Shown: positions 9,192-18,285, counted from the stretch's first letter. The stretch: 64,000 nucleotides of DNA from Erwinia sorbitola (GCF_009738185.1 NZ_CP046509.1:4219501-4283500); one strand, 5' to 3'. The notes: generated by a model not told the origin, from the sequence alone. Numbers and translations: made by a program.

Positions 9192-9929
9192 TTATGCTCT
9201 TTCCCCGCGAATTGATACCGGCGGCAGCGTGTACTGTTCGCCGCGCTCTACCCAGTCCATAAAGTCGGCGCGTGCGCCAGGGAAGTTGATCAGCTGCCAG
9301 CCCACCATCCCCTGATTACCGCCGTGGATGGGGTCGCTGAAGAAGCCTTCGCGGGTATTCTGTAACAGGAAGGAGAAGAATGTTTTCGCCGGGAGCTGAG
9401 GCAGTTCGACGCTGCCAGCTTCCAGAGCCTGGAGCAGCGCGTCCTGCTGTTCGCCGCTCAACTGCGCGAACACCTTGCCATGCTGCTGTTTTGCCAGCGC
9501 ATCGGCATCGGCAAGGCCAAGGCGGTAGATCTCACGCGGGGTGAGCGGCAGCTGATAGCCCAGCGCTTTATCCGCATCCGGATGGAACGGCCCCTGCATA
9601 TACCAGTTGCTGCCGGTGGCGTACGGGGTGTTCATCTGGCGATCGATATACTCCGGCACACCCGCTTCCAGTGCACCCGGGCCGCGTTCATCAGCGGGGA
9701 TCAGCCGCGCTGCTGCCGCCTGAAGGAAGGCGTACTCTTCCGGGGTAAACCAGGTGGGCTGATAGTCGCGCGCCTTCTGCGGGCCTGCGGGAGCGGTGTC
9801 TTTCGTCGCAGCGGAAGCGGATGCCGTCAACGATCCCAGCCCGGCGGAGCCAAGAGCCATCGCCGGGGCGAGAGTGATAGTTTTCAGCAGAAAATCCCTG
9901 CGTGTACTGCCTGTTTTTTGCTCTGACAT
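9192..9929 (-). CDS. Gluconate 2-dehydrogenase gamma subunit (subunit 3 family, Tat signal)
   Basis: A 245-residue small subunit of the gluconate 2-dehydrogenase subunit 3 family and the first gene of the operon. The N-terminus has a twin-arginine signal, STRRDFLLK, followed by a hydrophobic stretch rich in Ala, Leu and Gly and an Ala-rich cleavage region. The folded FAD subunit is thought to be exported with it. The mature part has the family marks WFTPEEYAFLQAAAARLIP and GALEAGVPEYIDRQM. The promoter region 9930-10165 contains a GntR-like operator about 115 bases upstream of the start. Specificity (gluconate or 2-ketogluconate) is not settled by sequence alone. Confidence 0.88.
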   Translation of the reverse strand: MSEQKTGSTRRDFLLKTITLAPAMALGSAGLGSLTASASAATKDTAPAGPQKARDYQPTWFTPEEYAFLQAAAARLIPADERGPGALEAGVPEYIDRQMNTPYATGSNWYMQGPFHPDADKALGYQLPLTPREIYRLGLADADALAKQQHGKVFAQLSGEQQDALLQALEAGSVELPQLPAKTFFSFLLQNTREGFFSDPIHGGNQGMVGWQLINFPGARADFMDWVERGEQYTLPPVSIRGERA

Positions 9930-10043
9930 GACATTGCCTTCTCAAACGTTCGCGAGCGCGATCGTAAAAATGGGGGGTCGGATGAGTTTTTAGTCATATT
10001 TATTGTAGGGGTAATTTATTGTTCCGGCGGATGATGGTTATTA

Positions 10044-10059
10044 TTGTTACCGGTAACAG
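10044..10059. promoter_or_regulatory. GntR-like operator upstream of the gluconate dehydrogenase operon
   Basis: TTGTTACCGGTAACAG contains a perfect 12-bp palindrome and matches the E. coli GntR/IdnR operator consensus ATGTTACCGATAACAT at 13 of 16 positions. A weaker related stretch, CTGTAACAGTAA, follows at about 10068. The site lies 115 bases before the gamma-subunit start. GntR releases its operators in the presence of gluconate, so the operon would be gluconate-induced; that last step is inference. Confidence 0.65.
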
Positions 10060-10165
10060 CGATGCATACTGTAACAGTAATACGCACAGCATGTGAGGGG
10101 ATAGAAACAAAAAGGCACAATTTCATTAACAATTTACGTAACAGGCAGGGATGCGCAGGCGGCAG

Positions 10166-10185
10166 GGGTCGGGCATACCCGACCC
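10166..10185. repeat. REP-like palindrome
   Basis: GGGTCGGGCATACCCGACCC forms an 8-bp perfect stem around CATA, just after the stop of the GGDEF-EAL gene (minus strand). It has the same design as the palindromes at 27356 and 30410. It probably also serves as the 3'-end hairpin of the cyclase transcript. Confidence 0.7.
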
Positions 10186-10192
10186 GGTAAGG

Positions 10193-12655
10193 CTAAAACT
10201 GTTGTAAACGGCTCTCCGACGGCTGCGGGCGACCAAAGAAGTAACCCTGGAAAAGAGTACAACCCTCCGCTTTCAGCTGCTCGAACTGCTCGTTGCTCTC
10301 GACTCCTTCGGCGGTGATCTGAATATCCAGACTGCGGCTCATCCCGGTGATGGCGCGGATAATCGCCATCGCTTCGCGGCTGTCATGCATATCATTAATG
10401 AACGATCTGTCGATTTTGATTTTATCGAAGGGGAATGAGCGCAGGTAACTGAGCGACGAGTAACCCGTACCGAAATCATCCAGCGCGATACGTACGCCTA
10501 ATGCCTTAAGATTTTTCAGAATATGGATGTTCACCAGCGTGTTATCCAGCAGGACGGATTCGGTGATCTCCACCTCCAGCCGGTGCGGTGCCAGGCCGGA
10601 ATCCTTCAGCGCAGCTTCCACCACCGATACCAGAGCGCTGTTTTTAAACTGCAAGGGCGACAGGTTGACCGCCACACTCTGATCCCCCGCCCAGGACGCG
10701 GCCTCACGGCAGGCTTCATACAGCGCAAAGGCACCAAGGCTGTGGATCAGTCCGGTCTCTTCAGCGATAGGAATAAATTCCAACGGCATAATCAGGCCTT
10801 TTTCCGGATGATGCCAGCGCATCAACGCCTCATAGCCGATAATCTCACGGTGCAGATTATTGGTGATTGGCTGGTAATAGAGCTTCAGCTGACGACAGGT
10901 GATCGCATCACGCAGATCCCTTTCAATTATGCGGCGCTTCTGTGCCATATCGCCCATCGCATCGGTAAAGTATTCGAAGCGGTTGCGCCCGTTGCGTTTG
11001 GCTTCGTACAAAGCCATATCGGCACGACGCAGCAGTTCGTCCGGCGTGGTCATTCCGCTGTCGGCCATCGCAATACCAATACTCAGCCCGACAGAGAGGT
11101 TGTGGCCATCCACGCTGAACGGCGGGCGAATGGTCTCAATCAAACGGCTGGCGACCACTTCCGCCTCCTGTTGATGGCTCAGGCCGGGCAGCACAATTGA
11201 GAACTCATCGCCACCGCTGCGGGCCAGCGTGTCGTGATCGCGCAGTACGGTACGCAGACGCACCGCCACCGAACGCAGCAGCTCATCCCCCACCTGGTGG
11301 CCCAGCGCATCGTTAACGTTTTTGAAATTATCCAGGTCAAGGCCCAGGGTTGCCGTTTTGCGTCGTGCATCGCGATCCTCGCGCAGTGCCTGGGTCAGGC
11401 GCTGACTGAACAGCGCCCGGTTTGGCAGGCTGGTGAGATTATCGTGGTGTGCCATATGGTGGATACGCGCATCGGCAGCACGCTGATCGGTAACATCATC
11501 GGCAATCAGCAGCACATAGTTGTGGTGTTCGTCATTGCCGCGAATAATCGACGCGCTGGCGTTGATAATGCGCTCACCGCCCGGAGTAACCAGCAGCCGC
11601 TCGTTACGCTGCATCCCCTCTTTACGCTGCGCGCTATCTGAGAGCTGCATAAAATACTCGCCCATCTCTGCCGTCATACATTCGGGCGCACGTTTGCCAA
11701 TAAAATCGCGCTGCGTGCCGCCCAGCAGCTGTTCTGCTTTATTGTTAATCAGCAGGATTTCGCGGGAAACCACGTCTTCAACGATCACGCAGGAAGGGAT
11801 ATTGGCAATAATGGTATCGAGAAATTTCGACAGCGAGGCCATTTTTTCGCTGTTCTGTTCGGCCAGATCTTTAGACAGCAGGATCTGCTGCTCATACTCC
11901 CGCAGTTCGGTACAGTCGCGAGTGATCTTGGCAAACCCGATCAGCTCACCGCGATCGTTATGGATCGCATCGATCACCACATGCGCCCAAAAGGCGCTGC
12001 CATCTTTGCGATAGCGCCAGCCGTAATCCTCAAAACGCCCGGTAGTGCTGGCAATGGCCAGGTTGGTCTCCGGCAGCTGTACCAGACGATCCTGTGCACT
12101 GTAAAAGCAGGAGAAGTGCTTACCGACAATCTCTTCAGCGGTATAGCCTTTGGCACGGCGGGCACCGGTGTTCCAGTTCACCACCTTGCCGTGCGGATCA
12201 AGCATATAGATGGCGTAATCTTTTACCCCCTCGACCAGTACGCGGAATGTCTGCTCACGCTCGTGCTTTTCGCGCTGCATACGTCGCTGTTCGGTGCAGT
12301 CGCGGGTAATTTTGGCATAGCCGAGCAGCTTACCGTTATCATCATGGACGGCGTCAATCACCACATGCGCCCAGAAAGCGCTGCCGTCTTTACGGTAACG
12401 CCAGTTTTGCTCTTCGAAGCGCCCGGTACGACAGGCTGTTTTCAGGTTGTGTTCAGGTCGCTTGTTTAAACGATCCTGTGGACTGTAGAAACAGCCGAAG
12501 TGCTTACCCACTATCTCTTCTGGTTGATATCCTTTGGCACGCTGCGCGCCCGGATTCCAGTTAGCGACAGTTCCTTCAGGCGTCAGCATATAGATTGCGT
12601 AATCAGCTACGCTTTGTACCAGCAGCCGGTACATAACATCAGAGTTTTCTTTCAT
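10193..12655 (-). CDS. PAS-PAS-PAS-GGDEF-EAL c-di-GMP signalling protein
   Basis: An 820-residue cytoplasmic protein with no membrane segments. It has two nearly duplicate PAS/PAC domains in the first 250 residues (both with GKHFxCFYSxQDR and DGSAFWAHVVIDA), a third PAS domain at about 275-390, a GGDEF domain and an EAL domain. The cyclase motif is an intact SGGDEF, preceded five residues earlier by RDHD, a canonical RxxD inhibitory site. The EAL domain keeps YEALMRW, DDFGTGYSSL and AEGVES, so both activities may be real. The ATG at 12653-12655 starts the first PAS domain; the frame open to 12838 is not conserved-looking. The doubled PAS suggests redox, flavin or oxygen sensing, but no cofactor residue is certain. 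Confidence 0.88.
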   Translation of the reverse strand: MKENSDVMYRLLVQSVADYAIYMLTPEGTVANWNPGAQRAKGYQPEEIVGKHFGCFYSPQDRLNKRPEHNLKTACRTGRFEEQNWRYRKDGSAFWAHVVIDAVHDDNGKLLGYAKITRDCTEQRRMQREKHEREQTFRVLVEGVKDYAIYMLDPHGKVVNWNTGARRAKGYTAEEIVGKHFSCFYSAQDRLVQLPETNLAIASTTGRFEDYGWRYRKDGSAFWAHVVIDAIHNDRGELIGFAKITRDCTELREYEQQILLSKDLAEQNSEKMASLSKFLDTIIANIPSCVIVEDVVSREILLINNKAEQLLGGTQRDFIGKRAPECMTAEMGEYFMQLSDSAQRKEGMQRNERLLVTPGGERIINASASIIRGNDEHHNYVLLIADDVTDQRAADARIHHMAHHDNLTSLPNRALFSQRLTQALREDRDARRKTATLGLDLDNFKNVNDALGHQVGDELLRSVAVRLRTVLRDHDTLARSGGDEFSIVLPGLSHQQEAEVVASRLIETIRPPFSVDGHNLSVGLSIGIAMADSGMTTPDELLRRADMALYEAKRNGRNRFEYFTDAMGDMAQKRRIIERDLRDAITCRQLKLYYQPITNNLHREIIGYEALMRWHHPEKGLIMPLEFIPIAEETGLIHSLGAFALYEACREAASWAGDQSVAVNLSPLQFKNSALVSVVEAALKDSGLAPHRLEVEITESVLLDNTLVNIHILKNLKALGVRIALDDFGTGYSSLSYLRSFPFDKIKIDRSFINDMHDSREAMAIIRAITGMSRSLDIQITAEGVESNEQFEQLKAEGCTLFQGYFFGRPQPSESRLQQF

Positions 12656-13098
12656 TATTATTTTCGCCTGAGCGCCAGCGGTCATTTTCCTATAAAGGCA
12701 ATGACTGTCAGCGCCGCAAAACGCCAATAGCTGGCGTATAATATACCGCTCCCGGTGTACCGTGGGCAGCGGGATCCTGTCTTTCTGTGTGCTAAAACCA
12801 CACGGGTATAAACCGAAAACATTAATCAATTCAAGCAATTTAAAACAATCTACTGCTGTTCATTGATCATTATCGGCTTTGGTTAAAAAACATTCATCAC
12901 TAATTTTTATCAGACCACGCTATATAACATAAATTTAAAGCTAAATTTGTCATTTCACATGCAGAAAATAAAGATTTCAGCCCAATTAACCGCAGCATAT
13001 ACGTTAAAAAATAACCCGGACATTAATAGATACAACCGTAATGAGATTCCTCACAGTCGATCGCGGTATAAACACCAGACATTGACAGCGGAGTACCT
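12656..13098. other. Intergenic region between divergent GGDEF-EAL gene and sbmA
   Basis: About 440 bases, clearly AT-rich between 12840 and 13080. It must hold both promoters. I see no confident operator, RNA gene or ORF in it; the small frame at 12947-13165 overlaps sbmA and has no support. Confidence 0.6.
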
Positions 13099-14331
13099 AT
13101 GTTTAAATCTTTCTTCCCCAGGCCCGGGCTGTTCTTCAGCAGCGTGGCGATCTGGAGCCTGTTAGCGGTGGTATTCTGGTTTGGCTATGCCGATAGCAGA
13201 TTAGCTCATCTGATGATCCATTTATCATGGCTGCCTCCCGGCGCGTTGCCGAACAATGCACTGCGTTTTATTTCACCCGCTGAACTGGGGTTCTACAGCT
13301 ATTATCTGCTGGCGACGCTGCTGTTTGCCGGGTTTTGGTTTTTCTTAAGCCCGCATCCCTGGCAGCGCTGGTCAATACTTGGCAGTGCGCTGATTATCTT
13401 TGTTACCTGGTTTTCGGTGCAGGTGGGCGTGGCGATCAACAGCTGGTATGAGCCGTTCTATGACCTGATACAGAAAGCGATGGCGCACCCGAATACAATT
13501 CAGATTTCAGCTTTTTATAGCCAGATAAAGGGGTTTCTCAGCATTGCATTAATTGCCGTGGTGATTGACGTACTGAATCTGTTTTTTATCAGCCACTATG
13601 TATTTCGCTGGCGTACGGCGATGAACGGCTACTATATGGCGTACTGGTCGCGTCTGCGCCATATTGAGGGGGCTGCGCAGCGTGTGCAGGAAGACACCAT
13701 GCGCTTCGCCTCCACGCTGGAGGATATGGGCGTCAGGCTGATTGATGCGGTAATGACGCTAATCGCCTTTTTACCGGTGCTGGTGGCGCTCTCTGTACAT
13801 GTGAAAACCGTACCAATCCTCGGCGAAATTCCTTATGCGCTGGTGATTGCGGCGGTGGCATGGTCGCTGCTGGGTACCGGTCTGCTGGCGGTGGTCGGCA
13901 TTAAACTACCTGGATTGTCGTTTCGCAATCAGCGGGTGGAAGCGGCCTATCGTAAAGAGCTGGTCTACGGCGAGGATGATGCGCAGCGTGCCAGTCCGCC
14001 GCTGGTGCGTGACCTGTTCAGCCGGGTGCGAAAGAACTATTTCCGCCTCTACTTTCACTATCTCTACTTCAATATTGCGCGCATTTTCTATCTGCAACTG
14101 GACGCGGTATTCAGTATTTTTGTGCTGTTCCCCTCGATTATTACCGGGGCGATTACCCTCGGCCTGCTGACCCAGATAACCAATGTCTTCGACCAGGTGC
14201 GCGGGGCTTTTCAGTATCTGATCAATGCATGGACCACGCTGGTGGAGCTGATGTCGATCTACAAACGTCTGCGCAGCTTTGAACAGGCGCTGGACGATCA
14301 CCAGCAGCCAGAAACGGAAGTGATTGTGTAA
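13099..14331 (+). CDS. sbmA: SbmA/BacA peptide antibiotic transporter
   Basis: A 410-residue inner-membrane protein (E. coli SbmA has 406). SbmA is a homodimeric, proton-driven importer of proline-rich peptides, microcins B17 and J25, bleomycin and similar compounds. The N-terminal segment (FKSFFPRPGLFF) and the NSWYEPFYDLIQ and YYMAYWSRLRHIEGAAQRVQ regions are family hallmarks, with seven or eight hydrophobic segments spread to the C-terminus. It has no ATP-binding domain, as expected. In E. coli it is followed by yaiW; here the next gene is convergent, so sbmA is single. Its presence predicts sensitivity to plant and insect proline-rich peptides. Confidence 0.92.
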   Translation: MFKSFFPRPGLFFSSVAIWSLLAVVFWFGYADSRLAHLMIHLSWLPPGALPNNALRFISPAELGFYSYYLLATLLFAGFWFFLSPHPWQRWSILGSALIIFVTWFSVQVGVAINSWYEPFYDLIQKAMAHPNTIQISAFYSQIKGFLSIALIAVVIDVLNLFFISHYVFRWRTAMNGYYMAYWSRLRHIEGAAQRVQEDTMRFASTLEDMGVRLIDAVMTLIAFLPVLVALSVHVKTVPILGEIPYALVIAAVAWSLLGTGLLAVVGIKLPGLSFRNQRVEAAYRKELVYGEDDAQRASPPLVRDLFSRVRKNYFRLYFHYLYFNIARIFYLQLDAVFSIFVLFPSIITGAITLGLLTQITNVFDQVRGAFQYLINAWTTLVELMSIYKRLRSFEQALDDHQQPETEVIV

Positions 14332-14370
14332 AGCGGGATGAGCGCGGAGATCCCGCGCTCATTCTGGTAT

Positions 14371-16014
14371 TTAACGCCCGGCGAGTGCGGCAAAGACCTT
14401 TTCTACCGCGCAGGCACCGGGATCTTTGACCCCGTCCAGGCTATCCTGGTTGAGATAGGAAGATCGTCCGGCACCGGCGCTGCGCATGGTGCTGGTGCTG
14501 TCGGCCCCCTGCCTGGCCGCAGCGGCAACCGCCGTAAGATCGTCACCGTTCAGCAGCGCGGCAAATGCTGGCTGCAAGGCATCAATCATTGTCCGGTCAC
14601 CCACCTTCGCTCCACCATAATGCTGCATGCGCTCCAGCCCGGCGGTCAGCGCCTGTGCCAGCGAAACTCCCTGCGCCAGCTGCTGCCCGGCGGTGGTGAA
14701 CATAATCGACATCAGCACCCCGCTGGACCCGCCCATAATAGTTGCCAGCTTATCGCCCACGACCGTCAGCAGCGCCTCTGGCTGATTCAGCGGCAGCTGA
14801 TGTGCTTCGCTCGCCTCCAGTACGCTACGTGCACCCGCCGCAAAGGTGGAGCCGGTATCGCCATCACCAACCTTAGCATCAAGCTGATTCAGCTCACTCT
14901 CCAGTCCGATAAGCGTCTGACAGACGGTAGCAATAATGGCAGCCGCCTGCGCATTGTCAGAAGGGGCGTAAGACTCCAGCTGCTGCGCGGTTTTAGCCGG
15001 GATCTCCGTCAAGGTTGCAGGCGCAATGGCCGGACACCAGCCGCTGACCTCCACCGGTGCCAGCAGCGCTGTTTCCAGCTCTGGATCCAGCTGCATAACG
15101 GAGAGCGAGAAGCCTTTCATATCCAGCGCGCTGACCAGCGTCGCCGGGCCAACCAGCAGCTTCACCTGCTGACCCAGCGCCGAATGCAGGGTTTCACGCA
15201 CCAGCACCGCCATCTCCAGCGCTGAGAAGCCGCCCAGGTTATTGACCATCAGCGCCACGGGCTGCTGGTTACCTTTCGCGGTAAGTTGCTTTACCAGCTC
15301 TGCCACGCTCTCACGGCTGTTTTGCGTTTTCAGCGTCGATGCGCCCGGCTCACCGTGAATACCCATACCCAATTCGCTGCACCCTTCCGGCACGCGATGA
15401 TCATCGCGCGTTTCGCCGGGTACATGACAGGTGGTAAAGGCCAGACCAATGGAGGAGGTCGCATCAATGGCCTGCTGGGCCAGTGCGGCTACCTGCGCCA
15501 GAGAGTGCCCCTGTTCCGCAGCGTAGCCAGCCACTTTATGCACCAGCGCTGTGCCGGCAATTCCTCGCGGCTGCGGGTTGTCCGGCAGGGCGATATCATC
15601 GCGCACCATCACCATTTCCACCTGATAGCCAAGGCCACGGGCTTTTTCTGCCGCCAGGCCGAAGTTCAGACGGTCGCCGGTGTAGTTTTTCACGATCAGC
15701 AGGCAGCCCGCTTCTCCGGTGACATTGATAATCGCGTGCAGTACCGCATCTACGCTGGGTGATGCAAAGATATCGCCGCACACTGCTGCGGTGAGCATAC
15801 CTTTACCAACAAAACCAATATGGGCAGGTTCATGGCCGGAGCCGCCGCCGGAAATCAGCGCAACACGCGATTTATCCCAGTCATTGCGCACCACAACGCG
15901 CATCTGCGCTCCCAGCGCCAGACGACCAAGATTATGATGGGGAGTACTGAGAAGGGCGCCTTCTATCGCTTCGTTTACCACATGCTGCTTCTGATTCATA
16001 AAAAACTGACTCAT
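14371..16014 (-). CDS. Dihydroxyacetone kinase, fused DhaK-DhaL (ATP-dependent)
   Basis: A 547-residue fusion. Residues 1-330 are the DhaK (DAK1) domain, with SGGGSGHEPAHIGFVGKGML and the substrate-binding His in GIHGEPG. Residues 350-547 are the DhaL (DAK2) ATP domain, with DAKVGDGDTGSTF (Mg-ADP Asp residues) and GGSSGVLMS. The fusion is the ATP-dependent form of Citrobacter and eukaryotes; PTS-dependent DhaK, DhaL and DhaM would be separate. It converts dihydroxyacetone (or glyceraldehyde) to the phosphate, feeding glycolysis. There is a good AAGGAAGG ribosome site. No glycerol dehydrogenase gene is adjacent. A perfect palindrome 30 bases upstream is a candidate operator. Confidence 0.9.
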   Translation of the reverse strand: MSQFFMNQKQHVVNEAIEGALLSTPHHNLGRLALGAQMRVVVRNDWDKSRVALISGGGSGHEPAHIGFVGKGMLTAAVCGDIFASPSVDAVLHAIINVTGEAGCLLIVKNYTGDRLNFGLAAEKARGLGYQVEMVMVRDDIALPDNPQPRGIAGTALVHKVAGYAAEQGHSLAQVAALAQQAIDATSSIGLAFTTCHVPGETRDDHRVPEGCSELGMGIHGEPGASTLKTQNSRESVAELVKQLTAKGNQQPVALMVNNLGGFSALEMAVLVRETLHSALGQQVKLLVGPATLVSALDMKGFSLSVMQLDPELETALLAPVEVSGWCPAIAPATLTEIPAKTAQQLESYAPSDNAQAAAIIATVCQTLIGLESELNQLDAKVGDGDTGSTFAAGARSVLEASEAHQLPLNQPEALLTVVGDKLATIMGGSSGVLMSIMFTTAGQQLAQGVSLAQALTAGLERMQHYGGAKVGDRTMIDALQPAFAALLNGDDLTAVAAAARQGADSTSTMRSAGAGRSSYLNQDSLDGVKDPGACAVEKVFAALAGR

Positions 16015-16043
16015 TGTGCCTTCCTTGTTATTAACGAATGTAG

Positions 16044-16059
16044 TTACTCGTTCGAGTAA
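16044..16059. promoter_or_regulatory. Palindromic operator candidate for the dihydroxyacetone kinase gene
   Basis: TTACTCGTTCGAGTAA is a perfect inverted repeat (7-bp arms around TT), 30 bases before the kinase start. Its size and position suit a dimeric repressor site near the transcription start. The regulator is not identifiable here; no regulator gene is adjacent. Confidence 0.45.
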
Positions 16060-16383
16060 TAAATGATAGCTGACATCAGCGTGCTTACCTGGTGATATTT
16101 AAAATTAGTCCTGTTCAGTAGAATCTCAAAAGCTCAGAGAAGTTTAGCTTTATGAGGAAAATCGTAAAAACAATAAAGCAAGCTATTGAAATACAATGAT
16201 TTTAATATTATGTTAACTTTTATATACTAATTAATACTTTTACCTAAGATTAAAATGAAATTGCCGTATCAATCACGTTTTTTATTAAAAAAGGTGTTTT
16301 ATGGGCAAAAGCATAAAAAGTACATCGACAATACGCTCAACAATAATATAATCATCAATCTTTGATTTATTAAGCCAAACGAG

Positions 16384-16411
16384 TTGTTAAAATCCGACTC
16401 TCTCATACTAT
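16384..16411 (+). promoter_or_regulatory. Sigma-70 promoter candidate before the leuA leader
   Basis: A TTGTTA -35 box and TACTAT -10 box are separated by 16 bases. Transcription would start at about 16418, exactly at the first hairpin of the leader. Confidence 0.5.
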
Positions 16412-16417
16412 TTTTTT

Positions 16418-16508
16418 GGCAGAAATTACTGCCTGATTGACACTCAGTTATCACGCCAACACCAGGGCGTCGAAAGGAGCAGTTTTCATCCTCTGCTCCT
16501 TTTTTTTC
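16418..16508 (+). ncRNA. Structured leader or small RNA upstream of leuA
   Basis: About 90 bases with three consecutive hairpins: GGCAG/CTGCC at 16418-16433, ACGCC/GGCGT at 16453-16470, and the terminator stem at 16475-16500 ending in eight T. There is no ATG within the transcript, so it is not a classical Leu-codon leader peptide. It may be a prematurely terminated leuA leader or a separate small RNA. I do not recognise it as a known riboswitch class. Confidence 0.45.
16474..16507 (+). terminator. Rho-independent terminator or attenuator upstream of leuA
   Basis: AAGGAGCAG pairs with CTGCTCCTT across a ten-base loop and runs into a T tract. It lies 105 bases before the leuA start on the same strand, so it either ends a small transcript or attenuates leuA. 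Confidence 0.75.
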
Positions 16509-16611
16509 TTCTTTTTTTGTCACTTTTCCAGTGGTTGTTGTCAGTTTTGCGCCAGCCACACGGCGCTTTCGTATCGCAGAATAGGGCTTCATCTTCCAGG
16601 GAGCCTGACCC

Positions 16612-18285
16612 ATGTTGCAACAACCAGCTAATAAGTATCACCCCTTTCCCCCCGTTTCACTGAGCGATCGCCAGTGGCCTGCTCGCACGCTGACTTCGGC
16701 TCCACGCTGGCTATCTACCGATCTGCGCGACGGTAACCAGTCACTGGCCGAACCGATGGATGCAGCACGTAAAAAAATATTCTGGCAGCTGCTGGTACAG
16801 TGTGGCTTTAAAGAAATTGAGGTGGCGTTTCCATCAGCGTCACAGACCGATTTCAATTTTGTGCGTGAACTGATTGAAGAGGGGATGATCCCTGATGATG
16901 TGACGATTCAGGTGCTGACTCAGGCAAGGGCCGATCTGATCGATCGCACATTTGCTGCCCTTGAGGGAGCAAAGCAGGCCTGCATACATCTCTATAACGC
17001 CACCGCGCCGGTGTTTCGCCGTCTGGTGTTTCGTCAGAGCCGCGAGCAGATCATTGAACTGGCGGTGAACGCCACCAGGCTGATACGCCAGCGCTGCGAA
17101 GAGCAGCCGCAAACGCTCTGGACATTTGAATACTCACCAGAAACCTTCTGCTTTACCGAAGCGGACTTTGCGCTGGAAATCTGTGAAGCAGTGGCTGCGG
17201 TATGGCAGCCCTGCGCGCAGCGGCCGATGATTATCAACCTGCCTGCTACAGTGGAAGTGAGCACACCTAACGTCTATGCCGACCAGATCGAATACTTCTG
17301 CCGTCACTTTTCTCAGCGCCCGCAGGTGTGTATCAGCGTGCATCCGCATAATGATCGTGGCACCGGGATTGCCGCCGCCGAACTGGCACTGCTGGCCGGA
17401 GCAGATCGCGTTGAAGGCTGCCTGTTTGGTAACGGCGAACGCACCGGCAATGTCGATCTGGTGACGATGGCGCTCAACTTTTATACCCAGGGCATCCATC
17501 CGCAGCTCGATTTCAGCCAGATGAAGCAGGTGGTCGACGTGGTGGAACAGTGCAATCAGCTGCCGGTGCATCCGCGCCATCCCTATGCCGGAGAGCTGGT
17601 ATTTACCGCTTTTTCCGGCTCCCACCAGGATGCGATTAAAAAAGGTTTTGCCGCGCGTCAGCAGCAGCAGGATCAACGCTGGGAAGTGCCTTATCTGCCT
17701 CTCGATCCGGCGGATATTGGCTGTAGCTACGAAGCGGTGATCCGTGTTAACAGTCAGTCAGGCAAGAGCGGTGCCGCCTGGATGATTGAACAGAATCATG
17801 GCCTCAGCCTGCCGCGCGCCCTGCAACAGGATTTCAGCCAGCAGGTGCAGCAGGTTGCTGACAGGGAAAACCGTGAGATGACCCAGACCGCCATCTGGCA
17901 GCTGTTCCGCCGGGTGTATGGCATTGAAGCCCCGCATCTCCAGCTGGGAGAGTACCGCAGCGAAAGCGACAGCCGGGGAGAGCTGCGCTTTGACGCAGGT
18001 ATTGAACAGGGCGATAAGCACTACAGCATCAGCGGACGCGGAAATGGCCTGCTGTCGGCGGCGGCAGATGCGCTGCGTAAGACGCTGGATCTCTCTTTTA
18101 CCATTCAGGATTATCACGAACACACCCTCGGCCAGCGCAGCGACAGCCGTTCTGTCACCTATTTGCGCTGTATTTTCGCCGGTAACCGTAGCGCATGGGG
18201 AGTGGGCATCGACAGCGATGTGTCGCGCGCTTCATTGCAGGCATTGTTAAACGCCGTTGCTCAGGGGCGATCGGAGGGAAAATAG
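16612..18285 (+). CDS. leuA: 2-isopropylmalate synthase, type 2 (long form)
   Basis: A 557-residue homologue of the Corynebacterium/Pseudomonas-type LeuA, which differs clearly from the 523-residue E. coli enzyme. It condenses acetyl-CoA with 2-ketoisovalerate, the first step of leucine synthesis. The TIM-barrel marks are STDLRDGNQSL (metal and substrate Asp-Arg), VHPHNDRGTG (metal His) and GNGERTGNVDL. The C-terminal 130 residues form the LeuA regulatory domain expected to bind leucine. It is a single gene, not in an operon with leuBCD, and is preceded by a leader with a terminator hairpin. Its last 25 bases overlap the convergent AraC gene. A role in the normal leucine pathway or beside the leuCD-like pair at 1-1746 are both possible. 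Confidence 0.88.
   Translation: MLQQPANKYHPFPPVSLSDRQWPARTLTSAPRWLSTDLRDGNQSLAEPMDAARKKIFWQLLVQCGFKEIEVAFPSASQTDFNFVRELIEEGMIPDDVTIQVLTQARADLIDRTFAALEGAKQACIHLYNATAPVFRRLVFRQSREQIIELAVNATRLIRQRCEEQPQTLWTFEYSPETFCFTEADFALEICEAVAAVWQPCAQRPMIINLPATVEVSTPNVYADQIEYFCRHFSQRPQVCISVHPHNDRGTGIAAAELALLAGADRVEGCLFGNGERTGNVDLVTMALNFYTQGIHPQLDFSQMKQVVDVVEQCNQLPVHPRHPYAGELVFTAFSGSHQDAIKKGFAARQQQQDQRWEVPYLPLDPADIGCSYEAVIRVNSQSGKSGAAWMIEQNHGLSLPRALQQDFSQQVQQVADRENREMTQTAIWQLFRRVYGIEAPHLQLGEYRSESDSRGELRFDAGIEQGDKHYSISGRGNGLLSAAADALRKTLDLSFTIQDYHEHTLGQRSDSRSVTYLRCIFAGNRSAWGVGIDSDVSRASLQALLNAVAQGRSEGK

Noticed and set aside
16301..16351. A short frame with ribosome site and Thr/Ile/Ser-rich peptide (MGKSIKSTSTIRSTII) as a leader peptide for leuA
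   Set aside because: No leucine codons, it stops 120 bases before the terminator, and it lies upstream of the better promoter.
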